Shown: piece after piece, positions 39,290 through 52,497 of the stretch
Position numbering within the stretch: position 1 is the stretch's first letter
Layout of the letters: every line of letters begins with the position of its first letter
Source of the DNA: Hemibagrus wyckioides
Lineage: Eukaryota > Chordata > Actinopteri > Siluriformes > Bagridae
Assembly (NCBI RefSeq): GCF_019097595.1
Contig: NC_080734.1
Span: forward strand, 11,560,392-11,624,391
Reading direction: 5' to 3'
DNA length: 64,000 nt
Notes under the pieces: generated by a model
What the model saw: only the letters and a program-made list of their open reading frames with translations
What the model was told of the DNA's origin: nothing
The model's database searches: none
Made by a program: the position numbers and the translations under genes

Positions 39290-40280
39290 GTAAATGTTAA
39301 ATGTAGTCATTCAAATACTAATTTATAATATCCTGTGTTAATCGTAGTCTGAGGATATGAAAACCATGTTATGTGGGAATTAATTTCTGCAGTCATAGGA
39401 AATGACAAAAAGATCCATTTACCTCTTAACACAAGTGAAGCATGTTACAGAGAACAGATACACACCTTAGTAACAAGTGACTTTAGTAAAACAACAAATA
39501 ACGTCCAGCTTCACAAATACCTCAAACTTTCCCCTATCGAACATATTCAGACGAGATGAATTGAAGATGAAAAGAAAATAGTCCCAGTCCCTCAGACTGT
39601 CTCGCTATCAAAACATCCGTGGCTCAGATGCAGTTGATTTGCATCTTTTCACTGCTCCCTCTTTCTTCCGTTCTACCTGCGTTAACTCTAGGAGAGGAGT
39701 TCTAGGAGAAATCACATCTGCAGTGGTGATCCAGACTCTTATTGGTCATGTTTTACATGCAATGATTTAAATATAATTGCAAGTATTAATAATAAATGTA
39801 GAGTTTTACAAATATACAACTTTGGTATTCATTCCGTTTTTAGTTACTTGCACTCTTAGTTATAGCCTCTTAGGTTTGTAATGTAGAATGCAATATATTT
39901 TTACATCTGGGTTAAATTAGCTAACTGCAAATGGGCCATGATTTTACTCACTCTAATTCTGTTTATCTGTTATTTCATAGCAGAGACTATTTGTTACAAG
40001 TTGTAGTGATGGTACTGCACTCTCATATGAGTATCCTGACTCAATCTTTGGAAAATATAAATGGAACATTACCTTTAAAATTTAGATTTACATTTAACAT
40101 TTACACTGAAACAACAATGTTTTTTGACATCATTCACTGTCTAAATTGAGCAGTTTAGCTTTTTCTAAAAAAAAAACAACAACACAAAACTTTTTTTTCC
40201 ATGGCAGGTCACATATGTATGAGCTGATTTGTTTATTTATTTTGCTGTTTACTATGAAGCCAAACCATATATAATAGGCT
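39290..40280. other. Intergenic sequence without recognised gene
   Basis: No gene or clear repeat is seen. Small reading frames have unremarkable translations. Confidence 0.45.
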
Positions 40281-40336
40281 GGAAAATCTACAGCTGTTAG
40301 GGTCTGACAGGCTTCATCAGGAAAATGTCCTTCAAG
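40281..40336 (+). promoter_or_regulatory. Conserved distal block upstream of trypsin pseudogene copy 6
   Basis: It keeps 'cagctgtta' (40291-40299) and 'catcaggaaaatgtccttca', parallel to the block upstream of the active copies. It is evidence that this region is a trypsin unit. Confidence 0.35.
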
Positions 40337-40546
40337 CTATAGAGATAATAGAATATCAGACTAGCAAATAAAAAATAAATTAACCATCACACACTGTGCT
40401 CTTCTCAGCAAGTGTATAAATGTATACATATATATATATTGTTGAGTTACAGAAATAATGAAAAATTACCATGTGTTGCTTCCCTGCTATTTTTTGGCAT
40501 AAAGCAAGTAATTCAGTTTCAGGCTTATTTATCAGACTTTAGATTA

Positions 40547-41247
40547 TCATCTCCTCTGACAAAGTCATCCATCATACCAACTATGATGCCAGGACCATTG
40601 ACAATATGTGCTCATCAAGCTGAGTCAGCCCGTTAACCTGAACAGCTATATGCAGCCTGTGGGACTGCCCAAGAACTGCCCCCTGCAGGTACCTGTGCAC
40701 AGTCTGTAAATGGGGAAACACCATGAGCACCTCTCAATCTTTTTGCAGCTGCTGATTCAAGCATGCTGCAGTGTCTGGAAGTCCTTATTGACTTGAGAGG
40801 GATCTGTTATGATAACTGATGCCATGTTCTGCACTGGAGGGAGGCAAGGACTCTTGGAGGGAGGCAAGGACTCTTGCCAGGTAATGTGAAATAGCACAGC
40901 ATTAGAAGTATTAGCAGTAGAAGAATATGTAATTAATATTTATTTCATATTAATTAATACATTGACCTTGTAAGCAACCAAACATTACCTCTTTTTCATT
41001 CAGGGTGAATCTGGTGGCCCTGTGGTGTGCAACAGTGGGTTTCAGGTTGTTGTATCTTGGGGTTATGGCTGTGTTTAGTAGAATTACTATGGTGTCTATG
41101 TCAAAGTAAAATCAGTGTGATCAGATACTGCATTATCTACATTGTTAATATGGAATATTTCTGTTTCATGAATGATTTTGAAATATCTTCTCACTCCAGT
41201 TCTGCATTTTCACCAACTGGATTTCCCAAACAATGGCTAGCAATTAA
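40547..41247 (+). pseudogene. Trypsin pseudogene, copy 6
   Basis: A deletion joins the upstream promoter phrase 'atcagactttagattat' (just before 40547) directly to the middle of exon 3 ('catctcctctgacaaag'), so the core promoter, exons 1-2 and half of exon 3 are gone. Most of intron 3 is also missing. Exon 4 has lost bases and contains a 20-bp tandem duplication ('ggagggaggcaaggactctt', about 40837-40876). Exon 5 reads GESGG (Asp194 to Glu) and has an in-frame TAG. Exon 6 still ends MASN-stop. Clearly dead. Confidence 0.93.
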
Positions 41248-41341
41248 ATTCTGCTCAAAGCCTCTTTAAACAATGCAACAATATTTTGTGAGATCCAACA
41301 CCAAAATATTTCAATAAAACTTTATTACTGAAGGAAGAAAA

Positions 41342-41700
41342 TTACAGTTTCCTGGACAGGGCCTGGAGCATGGGCATAGCCTGGTACTGGAACAAAATCT
41401 GGGGGGTTGCCATGCTGGTCTTGGCATGCAGCTTGGCTTGGGAGGAGCTTGGCTTGGAGCTCTGCACTGGAAGCTGCTCCAGTGGCCTCTGGAGAGAGCT
41501 CAGGAGTGCCGGAGCCTGGAACAGGGCATGGGGCACAGGCATGGCCCTGTTCCAGAACAGGCCCTGCCATTGCCCTATGCCTTGTTCCAAGCCCAGGCTA
41601 TGGCCATGCCCCCGGCCCAGTCTTGCTTTATCCGTCCTTAGCAAGACGGACTTAGCAAGCTATCTGCTTCCAGACCAGAAACTCGGGGGGTTCTTTTCAG
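41342..41700. repeat. GC-rich block with imperfect palindromes
   Basis: This block is far richer in G and C than its surroundings. It is built from variants of 'ggcatgg', 'ctgttcc' and 'gcctgga' words in both orientations. The best hairpin pairs 41518-41530 (GGAACAGGGCATG) with 41540-41553 (CATGGCCCTGTTCC). Long frames are open on both strands, as expected from low stop density in GC-rich DNA. It is likely a repeat of unknown family. Confidence 0.5.
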
Positions 41701-42850
41701 CTTTTGTGATATAGGATGCCTCATCAAGCAAGTCCATGGTGTTTCGATGTTTGGTGTAGAATGTAAAATAGCACCACATAACAATGTAATTTTTACAAAA
41801 TTATAAAGCTTTTAAAACAATTTGATTTCTTCTCTCAAAGTGAAGGTCTTTCTCAATTTGTTTTCTGTGCACAATATTTTACAGAAACATCAATATTAAG
41901 AAACCATTCCTTTTTTTATTTGAAACTGATTTGGTGTGGGGAGTCTAATACTTAAGGCACCTTCAGGTTTTCATTTGCACATAGAAATAGAAATTATGCT
42001 TTTATTAACCTTAACACACTTAAATTTGCAATCTTTAGCTGCAATAAGCAGCTATATTTATGGGATTATACCAAAAAATTAAACTCAGTTTCAGTTGGGA
42101 CTCTTTAATTAATCTCTAATTAACATGACCTTTCTTTTTAGAGCAAGAGGCATGAGAATATTTATAAAATCTTCACCTGTTAAGAGACTGTCAGGTTTCC
42201 AGCTGGTAAACTTACTGAGGGTTACAGAGCTTATCAGACCTACAACTGGAAAATAAATTAATCATTCCACACTGTGCTGTTCCATGTATCAAAAGGCAAA
42301 AAGACACAACCTACACAATGAATTAATTATATAAATAAGTTTTAATGTAATTCTATTCTTGTTATAATATATGTGGTAGCTTGGGAATACCTTTCATTGA
42401 GAATTCTGGTCAGTTTTCAATTGTATGAAGGTCTGCAAACTACAGAATTACTTGAATTGAAATATCTGTCCCTTTTGCAAAGTTATATAACTTTGTTTGA
42501 ACAATATTTGTTAGCTAAAACTCAAACACAACAACAGCCATCAGATTTCCCAAATGACTATACAAACTAATACCAATTTTTAATTTAACAGGGTTTTAGT
42601 ACTGTTGATTGTTTTTGACCAATATGACTGAAATCACTAATTGCATTTACTTAAGCAATTGATTTAATTTAATTTAATTTAAAACATTTTTGGAGGTGGG
42701 GGTTGGGATGATGCATTAGGTAAAGGGCTCCAGGGTCCCCAGTTCAATCCTGAACTTGTCCTCAGAATCAGTAGGATTGCCTCAGGATCCCCCATGACCC
42801 TGATCAGTTACTCAAAGTGAGAGCTGTTTTTGGCAAAAAAACAAAGTTAT
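41701..42850. other. Intergenic region upstream of trypsin copy 7
   Basis: No gene. About 42690-42790 contains a B-box-like 'agttcaatcctgaac' and may be a worn SINE fragment. The conserved distal trypsin block lies at 42152-42212. Confidence 0.45.
42152..42212 (+). promoter_or_regulatory. Conserved distal upstream block, trypsin copy 7
   Basis: It reads 'aaatcttcacctgttaagag' then 'tttccagctgg'. The E-box is CACCTG followed by a TTTCC box, the closest in the array to the published PTF1 form, with a second CAGCTG just downstream. Function is inferred. Confidence 0.4.
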
Positions 42851-42856
42851 TCATTT

Positions 42857-42984
42857 ACAGAGTCACTTATCAAACTTTAGATTATTTTTTTATTACCAAT
42901 TGTTGATTGGTCCATATGGGACTGCTGGTTCACATAAATAGGAGTGTGAATTGAGATCCCCATCGTAGGTGATCAACAGCCATC
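42857..42984 (+). promoter_or_regulatory. Proximal promoter and 5'UTR, trypsin copy 7
   Basis: Inverted CCAAT box ('gttgattggtcc') and TATA-like 'cataaatagg' about 50 bases before the ATG, as in the other active copies. Confidence 0.7.
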
Positions 42985-44261
<1,277 letters not shown>

Positions 44262-44299
44262 ATCTACTGCAGCCCACAATAAACAATGCAACATCATGC

Positions 44300-46200
44300 T
44301 GTGAAATCCATTACCATCATTATATTAAAATAAATCTTTTTTCCTGAAGCAATAACACAACCTTGTTTGACTCTTCATTCGACAATTGAGTTTCTTTTTA
44401 AGACATTCATGCACTATAATTCTCTTGTTAATAATGAATAATACGTGTATGACCCAGTACAGTCACATACTTATAAATGTGAATAAAATAAATGTGGAAT
44501 TTAATTAGCATAAAATAATTGTCTTCAGAAAGCACCAGATGCTTACAGGATAAGGTCATGGGTTCCATTGTTATAACCTATACACATTATTTCTTTCTTA
44601 TATTTTAAGCCCTGGAGAGCAACAACTACAAAAAAAGCTGACAAACATATCAGATCCTGCCACTAAACCTGTAAACATGTGAAAATATGTAGTGAGCAAA
44701 AAGATTTCTGTAAAGCTGCTTTGTGAAATGATCCATTGTAATAAAATGCTATTACAGATTTTACAGATTTAGTTAATATAAATAAAAAATGAGAAGAATA
44801 GAAGTTAAAAGAGGAAAAAGAAATTAATGTTGATTTATTTGTTCATTTTCTTACTGTAGTTTGCATTTTGCTTTTGGTGTGTCCCCACCATGTCCAAATT
44901 TGCTAGTTTGTAAAATTGGTATTTAGGTTTCACTAGCTAGCTAGTCCATAGTATAATCTGATATCACAAACTCAGATTTGATGTTAGGTGTTGATGTGAA
45001 AACCACTAGCTAAGTGAATTCATTGAAATCCAACTGAACACAAACAGTATCACAAACAGCTGTGTGTGGCATTGCCCTGAGGTAATGATAGAACAGGCAT
45101 GTTGGTGTGAAATGATTCATTTTATGATAAATCTGTAATTTGTGTGTGTTGTTTGATTGAATTGATCTTGCAACCACCTCCTCTGATCACTGTCAGAGTT
45201 TCAAATTCTACTTCAACCACTGGATATAAGTTATTTGTGACAGAAAGCATGGGACTTCTAGGATGACTGGGTATTTTGGTGATGTTACTAGTAATGTCTC
45301 CATTTGATGTAGTTTTATCCACTTTCCAACAATGGAGTGTTAAAACAATTCCACCGATTCTGTTGAGTTTTCTAGTATCCTCACACAATCAGGTAATATT
45401 GAGGTACAGTTCTTTCATGTTTACTTTAAGCTTAATCGAATAGCATGCCTATATGTGAAAGTATTAACTTATTAGGGTTTTTTTTTTTTTTATTAGAGTT
45501 CCTTAATGAATTAATTCATTTCAGGGCTTCCTATATGCACATGACCTGGTATCATTTCTCAATCACACGATGTGTGCTTAGCTATTGTTATTAATTTTTT
45601 TTTTTTTTAATTATATTTCAAACATTTTAACTGTATTGGATTATATTGGTGTGCTTTGCAAAACAAGAAGTCAACATGCACTCACAAACAGGATGCGGGT
45701 GAGAAGACCACCACCTGTTGTCAGACTCAGAAGTGGAAAATCAAGGTTATGAAGATTACAGGCTACAATAAAATAAACTAATTCTGCCCTACACCTGCTC
45801 TTTTATTCATCAAAATATTCCAGTCATTATTAAACTAACTGTGTAATTTAGGCCACTCTATTCACCAGATCAGCTAAACATGTTGATCAGGTAAAAAAAA
45901 AAAGAAAAAAAAGTTAAAATGACGTTTGAATGAAAACTGACAGCATACAGGGCAAGCCCAGAAAGATAATTAACACAGGGGTCATGATCATTGTAAATAT
46001 ATTTAGGTGAGAAACAGCAGCAAGGATTGCTGAGAATTACCAGCTACGACTAGAGGCCAAATTAAATTCATCAGCCTCAAGAATAAGAACGGAAAAATAA
46101 GAAAAGTCTAAAATTTGCAAAAAAAAAAAAAAAAGCATCCACAGAAAGACAGTGTGTTGGTGTGTGTTGGTTAGCAGTGGTCTCAAATATACACTTCCTC
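44300..46200. other. Intergenic region after trypsin copy 7
   Basis: No intact gene. About 45690-45810 ('ccacctgttgtcagactcag', then 'aaaataaactaattctgccc') resembles the distal trypsin upstream block and its following sequence, so a decayed trypsin unit probably begins here. Poly-T and poly-A runs are frequent. Confidence 0.45.
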
Positions 46201-46214
46201 TTACTCTTAATCTT

Positions 46215-46385
46215 CAAAGTGTGAATACCTGTGGCTCATGTGGGAGAACATTGAAAAGGGTGCTGGTTCAAACCCCAGCCAGGACTCTGAGATGCGAATG
46301 TGGACAGTGATATGGAAGGTGTGGTGGTGGGGGTAATACCTGGGAAACTGCCCCCAAGGGAAGAAAGGGGTTATGCTCAAGCTTG
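46215..46385 (+). mobile_element. Possible tRNA-SINE-like fragment
   Basis: An A-box-like 'tggctcatgtggga' and a B-box-like GGTTCAAACCCC about 35 bases apart resemble a tRNA-derived head. The downstream body differs from the SINE at 26.4 kb. No terminal duplication was found, so this is tentative. Confidence 0.35.
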
Positions 46386-46572
46386 AGGTTAAGCTTGAAG
46401 AGATTGTTGACATAGGCTTTACATTATTCCTTAGATTTTTTTTAAAATAAATAATTTCTAATTTTACAAAATAATACATACTCAAGTTTATGCAAGTATT
46501 TATTATTATACAATTAATGTCAATAATTGACCTTGTTGAAAGACTTGAATTTAATTATATAAATATGTATTT

Positions 46573-46761
46573 TTAGCAGGCCTGCTTTTTAATCGCATGT
46601 GCCAAAAAAAAAAATAAAGTGTGTGTCATGTATGTTCTCCCAGCCATAGTGTTATACCAGTTCCAGACTACAGGGGAGCTAGTGAGCAGACACAGCACAC
46701 AGCTGAACACAGATGTCAGGAGTATGCGCATGGTCCACAGCTTCGCTAAAGGGCTCCACAT
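46573..46761 (-). CDS. Unrecognised short ORF with signal-peptide-like segment
   Basis: The 62-codon frame contains MRILLTSVFSCVLCLLTSSP, which would pass as a signal peptide, followed by VVWNWYNTMAGRTYMTH. I do not recognise it, and no splice donor or partner exon is evident. It may be chance or a relic. Confidence 0.15.
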   Translation of the reverse strand: MWSPLAKLWTMRILLTSVFSCVLCLLTSSPVVWNWYNTMAGRTYMTHTLFFFLAHAIKKQAC

Positions 46762-47149
46762 TCTATACCCAACATCTCCATCTACTGGCGATTAGATAGA
46801 AATGTTCTTATCACACAAAATGTATTACCTGTAAAAAAAAAAAAATAAAATAAAAAAAAAAAGATAACTGAAACTAACGGAGGTGACTGAAGCATTAGTT
46901 TACTAAATAACTGTACAATATTGGCTTCACTTTGATGGGAATGATGTATCAAATAATTTATTTACAGCATCTAGTTCAGATTTTTTTGTTAATTATCTGC
47001 TACCCATGTGTACTTACAATGCATTATAATATATATTATAATATATGAACATATAATGCTTTCTAGGCAATCAATAAATTTTATTACCTTCTTTAATTCT
47101 TGAACAAATCTGACACTACTGTATATATGTATTGACCCTGTTGTATTCA

Positions 47150-47222
47150 ATACTGTAGAGTGTTCTGTCTTGGGGAAATGGCTGTGCTTAGAGGAAACAC
47201 ACTCTGTATATGTAGGTAAAGT
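47150..47222 (+). pseudogene. Fossil of trypsin exon 5 (copy 8)
   Basis: The stretch 'gagtgttctgtcttggggaa' then 'atggctgtgcttagaggaaa' and 'tgtatatgtaggtaaagtca' aligns with the trypsin exon 5 segment encoding [10 protein letters not shown]...GVYAK and the start of intron 5. It has stops and substitutions, and other exons are not recognisable. It marks the downstream edge of the array. Confidence 0.6.
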
Positions 47223-47866
47223 CATATTTTAGTGGTGGCAACAGGTACTGTAAATGTATTTACACTTTGTCCACAGTTATAGCCTCAGTGTAGTCTCTCA
47301 CAGTTTATATTTTTTACTATTTATTAGCAGAATAATAGTTAATACCAGCGGTATTGTACCACCTGTTATGGACAATACCCCATCACACCACCAGAGGGAA
47401 GCCTCACCAAAAATCTGCTGTGGATTAAGGTATTCCTACCTCTGCCTTTGTCACTGCTCTCATTCTTATGTTGATTTATCCCCCATTTTGGATCAAATCT
47501 CAGAGTTGCATACATTATTATAATAATCCTACTGCACACTGATCATAAAGAATATTTTGAGTCATCTCCAGAAACAGAACTCTGCATTTTAGCATAGGTC
47601 AGTAGATGACATGGCTTCTGTTCCACTGCTGTACACCAAGCAGTAAGATAACAGCTGTTTAATGGATAGCAGTACCTTCATGTCTGAATTTATCTTGTGT
47701 TCCTTCCCCTTTAGTGAAATGACTTTTCCATGCTGCACCAACATTGCTTTCAGTATTGTATAATATAAAACACTGACATGTGATGTGAAGAACATGTTTA
47801 TGTTTATTTCCCATTTTGCTAAAGTGTCTTCTTGGAAATATATGTCAACTGATATTTTTGTATATT
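47223..47866. other. Intergenic region between trypsin array and serpins
   Basis: No gene. Contains a CTCF-like 'ccaccagagggaag' (about 47389) with one mismatch to the core. Confidence 0.45.
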
Positions 47867-47872
47867 TTTATT
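47867..47872 (-). terminator. Poly-A signal of serpin A
   Basis: AATAAA on the - strand, about 75 bases beyond the stop codon. Confidence 0.6.
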
Positions 47873-47944
47873 ATTTAAGCATGTTTAACTATGACATCAA
47901 ATAACTGCATAGATATATAATGGCACTTCAGGGCACCAGGCAAT

Positions 47945-50900
47945 TTAAGGAGAGCTGTAGCGACCACAAAAGAGAATGCTTCGGGTCGGTTTGTGTTGAA
48001 TGAAAAAGAGGAACGGGTGGTCAGCATTAAAGCGCTCTGGTGGAAGCATGGCACAACGCATCATCATGACGGCTGCGGTAGCCGCAGCTGCTTCAGTACC
48101 TTCCTCATTTACCTCTACAAATGACTTATGCACCACCTTTGAGAGCACCAGATCATCGTTAGGAGACATGCGTGAAAAATCACACTTGTTTGGGTCAAAG
48201 GCATCTACCATGCCCATGCTGATGAGCAGTGTATTCATGTCATAGGTTTCCTCCAGTTTGAACCGCGGTAAAGACACCTGCACCTCCACAGTGTCCATCA
48301 TATCAGGCTGGGTCCACTCCATGAACTTCTCATAGGTGAGATGTTTCTCAAGCTGACATATATTCACAGACACACACAGTATATAAATTAGTTTTATACA
48401 TTACGGAGATTTACAAAGCATTGCGATTCAGCATTTACCTTCTCAAGGCCAGTAGTATCATCTTCAATCTCAACGGGTAGCATAATTAGCATGCTGAGCT
48501 CCTGGCCCTTATATGGCATTTCAAGAATCCTGCACTGCATCTCAGGAATGAAGGCCAGGGGAAACTTGGCCTTCTGATTCATCATCTGCACTGGTTTAGT
48601 TTCTCTCTGAATGTAGGCAAACATGATACACATTCATATATATTCTTTAGCATTAGTTTGAAAATAAGAGGGAAATAAGAGAGCACAGGAGGAAAGGCCA
48701 GATTCAAGTAATTAAGCTATATAACTAGATATCTATAGAACTAATGAACTAGATATATCTTTATGTAGTTGTTCAGCCAGAAGATATCAGTGCAATGTCT
48801 TAAGACATAGTGATGCAAGACAAGGCAGACGTGTACAGAAGAGTGAACAGGAGATGACAATTACACCAGAAAAGACAAGTGCACAGAGAAGGACAGAATT
48901 GCATACAATTGCACAATATAGGACAGAAAGGGGGAGAGGAAAGGGTTAGATACCACATTTTTATAAGTACATGGCACCCACCTTGTTCAACTTGAAAGGA
49001 CACTCCCTTGTTTCCGGTTGCTTAAACTGCTTGTCCCAGGTGCTCTTGAAATAGATGGCATTGACCAAGACAAGTCTGGTAAACTTGTCAATAATTCCTT
49101 CTGCCAGCAGGTTCTTGATCTTTTCTTTTAGGAGCATTTAAATTCAGAAAAACATATTGTTAAGCAGACACATTCATGAACAAACACTGCATGAGAAGAA
49201 AACATTTTTTATAGTGCAGTTAAGTAGAACTTTATATACAATACCCTTATGTGGTTTTGCTCCACTAGCTATGATATGGCTCAACACATCAACAAATGGA
49301 TTTTCTGAGGTTTAAAGCTATTTGCTGTCTGACTTTGTGCCATTCTGACCTCTATATTATATTTGTACATTTTTAAAAACATGTTTAAAGTACTAACCTT
49401 TTGTTTGTTTCTCCACCCATTTATTAATTTTGACACGTGAAGCTTCTGGATTTGATTTAAAGTCAACACTTTCCAGCTCAGCTTTGTAGTGTGTTTTTGT
49501 GTCATTCAGAAATTTCTGTTTTAAAAAAAGAAAAGCAATTCAAATCCACAAAATACATGTAAATCCATAATTGCTGTAGAATAAATGCAACAGTTGAGTG
49601 CCAACGGGAATGCAAATTATATATTTATATAACCTCTGTTAATTATTCTTTGACTACGAATGACCCATCAACTTTATCCATTAATTTAATCATTTTAGTG
49701 ATATATTCATCATTTTTTAAATGTAAGGCTACTGTTTTGCTTTAGCAAAGCTCTACATCCTAATGCATATTGTATATAGAAAATTTTGTTTATAGATATC
49801 TCACCTCCACAAACTGGTAGCTGTGCTCTCCATAAAGCCGATTGGCCAGGCTGAGGGTATGTGGAGCTCCTGCTTTGTTCAGTTCACTCATCAGTTTGTT
49901 GAAGCTGGCATGGATGTCATCTTTGGCTTTGTTTTGCTGTAGAGTCTAGGTATTATGGATGGAGAAATAGTTCAAATGACAAAAAACAGAGGAAGAAATC
50001 TTTGTGATAAGTAAAGATGACCTCCATCCTGAGAGAAATTTGAAGTCACATAATAAATTATAAACTATTTACATACATCATATATTTTTATTATGCAAGC
50101 TGTAGTACAAATTCCAAAAAAAAAAAAAAAAAAAGCAGGGCAGCACTGGATCCCAGTTATCCACCACCAAGGAGAAGCGCCTGCATGTATGCCAAGAACT
50201 ACCATCACCAATGTTAATCGCCAATATAATGCTTTTTCCCCCTGGATGTTAGTGCTTCCACTGAGTATTTGCAACCAATAACCTTTTGTAAAGTCGCTGG
50301 TAACTGGAACTTCTGAGTTTGTTGCGCCTGTTGGACTGCAACTGGTTGAACAGACTTAGGCTTCCCTGCTTTGCTGAAGCACAAAACCTACAGTAACATA
50401 TTAATCATCAGAATTGAAAAACCCTTTTCACATCAGGTGTTTGCATAAACAGTAATAAAATCTGTGCCACACTTTCCCATACACACTACCCAGGTTTCAT
50501 GATGATCTAAACATTGCACAAGTGACTTTGCCTAAACAAGCAAACTTAAGAATGATTGCAAGTAAGGAGTGTCCGGTAAAACATCATCAATCAACTACCA
50601 CACTGTATATTGTTATTGTGACAGAAAGGGCTCTGAGTAATTCCCAAAAATTGAGTATCAACAACCCCTGTGGACAGATTACAACCAGTCCTATTTCAGT
50701 GAAGTGAACCACACCTGCTATATGTAGCTACTAGATGTGAACGTGACACGTTGGGAGAAACTTTGCCAAGGCCCAATGAACAATCTAATTGGTTGCTGTG
50801 TTTTGAGTCCTGCTTGTTATGTGCAAGTCATTTCCACAAACTGCTGCACAGTGTTTAGAAATTGAGAAATGTTGTGTTCGTGTACCATGTTAATATACCA

Positions 50901-52497
50901 TACAGGTAAATTTCCACCACATTCACTATGGATCCTGTGATGTTCCTTCTTTGTAATTATAGAAGATAAATCCAATTATACAGAGCCAAAAATTATGATG
51001 ATTAAATGGGCATGTCTTTAGAGCACAGGAGTACCTCCTATCCCACTTTGATAGAGGAAGAGCTGTTATTTAGCTGATTAGTTAAATCAGATGTGTTGGG
51101 AAAATATGCAGGGCAGCAGGTATTTCAGGAAAAGGGATGGGAACCTGTGATTTAGAGTATTAACAAAATTTATAAAGTAAATTACATATTACTATAGTTT
51201 GTCTGTGAAACACTGTAAAAGACTGTTCTAAGCCAGGTCAGTACTATACTGTGAGATAAGATATTTTATGGCTGACAGCAATAGAGTAACCATAGAAACA
51301 AAACAAAGTCACACCCAAATGGCTGTATGACTAAAAGCTGTAGCATGTAGGCATTTTAAAGATCACATAACCTTTGAGATCACTGGGATTTTGCAACAAT
51401 TCTACTCACAACTGAATACAGTCTAGGCAATCTGGTTTTGTGAAGCTGAGTGTTTCACAAGATAACAGTTCATTTAAACACAGTTATCTTAGCAGAAAGT
51501 CTACAAAGTAGTGAGTCTACAAAGATCTATGAACTGACACAAAGATTTCTAATATAGATCTAGTTTGTATGCTGTGTTTGGTTTGTAATGGATTAACATG
51601 CTGCAAACTAACTAGTTAATTCAGTCTCAAAGAATAAAACACTCACTTCTGCTGCAGCATAATAGTTTTGGGATTGGCCTTTATATATACAGGCTTACCA
51701 TAATGCATCATGTTTGAACAGTCAAATGTCTAATATGCAAACTAACAGGTTTGATTCATAAATGATCATAAATACGTGATACCTACAGTATCTGCTTTAA
51801 TAGAAAAAAGACATCATTATGTAAAAGAAAAAACACAGTTAAATTGTAAAACTAAAAAACAAAGACCAATAAAGATAAAACATGTATGGAATATTTGCAA
51901 ATATTGTGAATGACAGGAATATACACATAGTTTAAAACAATATACAAGAATACTAAAATATCCACAATAACCCTCAAAAGTCTTACTCTCGCCTACTTGT
52001 CTGAGCTTGTCTCTTCTGACCAACCCTTACTCGTTAAAACCTTCCCTCTTCTTCTTCTGTGACTTCTACAAACTTTCTCTGCTATTAAGCCATATAATAC
52101 GGGTAATTCTGCTTTATTTTTAGCATGTCTCTTGAATTACATTTAAGCCAATCTAACCTCACCCACCGTCTTCAAAACAAAACAGTTTTCCCAGGTGTTT
52201 TTCCCCTTCTTTTTCTAACCTGGCACGATCTGATCTTTGTTTGCTCCCTTCTTATTAACATTTATTGTCTCATAATATAATTTTATAATAAGTATTTTAG
52301 ACGACTTCTCTTATTATATCTGTTCTGACCTCAGACATCTGAGTTGCTGTGTTGCCTGCAGCTCCTAGAGACACCATGGCCAAAGCAGAAGAGATGCTGA
52401 GAGGAGAGTAGAAGATATTGTTGGTTTTGTTGCCTTCCTTGATCTTGCTGAACAGGTGAAGGGCAAAAGTGGTGTTTGCCATTGAAAGAGACTCCAT
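47945..52497 (-). CDS. serpinb1l: Clade B serpin (leukocyte elastase inhibitor-like), copy A
   Basis: Protease inhibitor of the ov-serpin type, cytosolic with no signal peptide. Coding exons in order: 52330-52497, 50283-50387, 49805-49945, 49398-49515, 48982-49124, 48439-48606 and 47945-48352, giving 416 residues with phases typical of clade B. The start [16 protein letters not shown] and the Pro/Gln-rich exon 2 product ([15 protein letters not shown]) form the N-terminus and CD loop. The hinge is [10 protein letters not shown] and the end is [10 protein letters not shown]...GRYSSP. Counting the hinge Gly as P15 puts Arg at P1 and Cys at P1', suggesting inhibition of trypsin-like enzymes. Exon 3 may start 9 bases later at an alternative AG. 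Human SERPINB1 is the closest named relative I know. Confidence 0.92.

Noticed and set aside
41342..41714. Several overlapping frames of 70-114 codons on both strands
   Set aside because: GC-rich DNA lacks stop codons; overlap on both strands and in several frames shows no preference for one coding frame.
44525..44585. tRNA-like word with 'gggttcc'
   Set aside because: No cloverleaf can be drawn and no A box at proper spacing was found.
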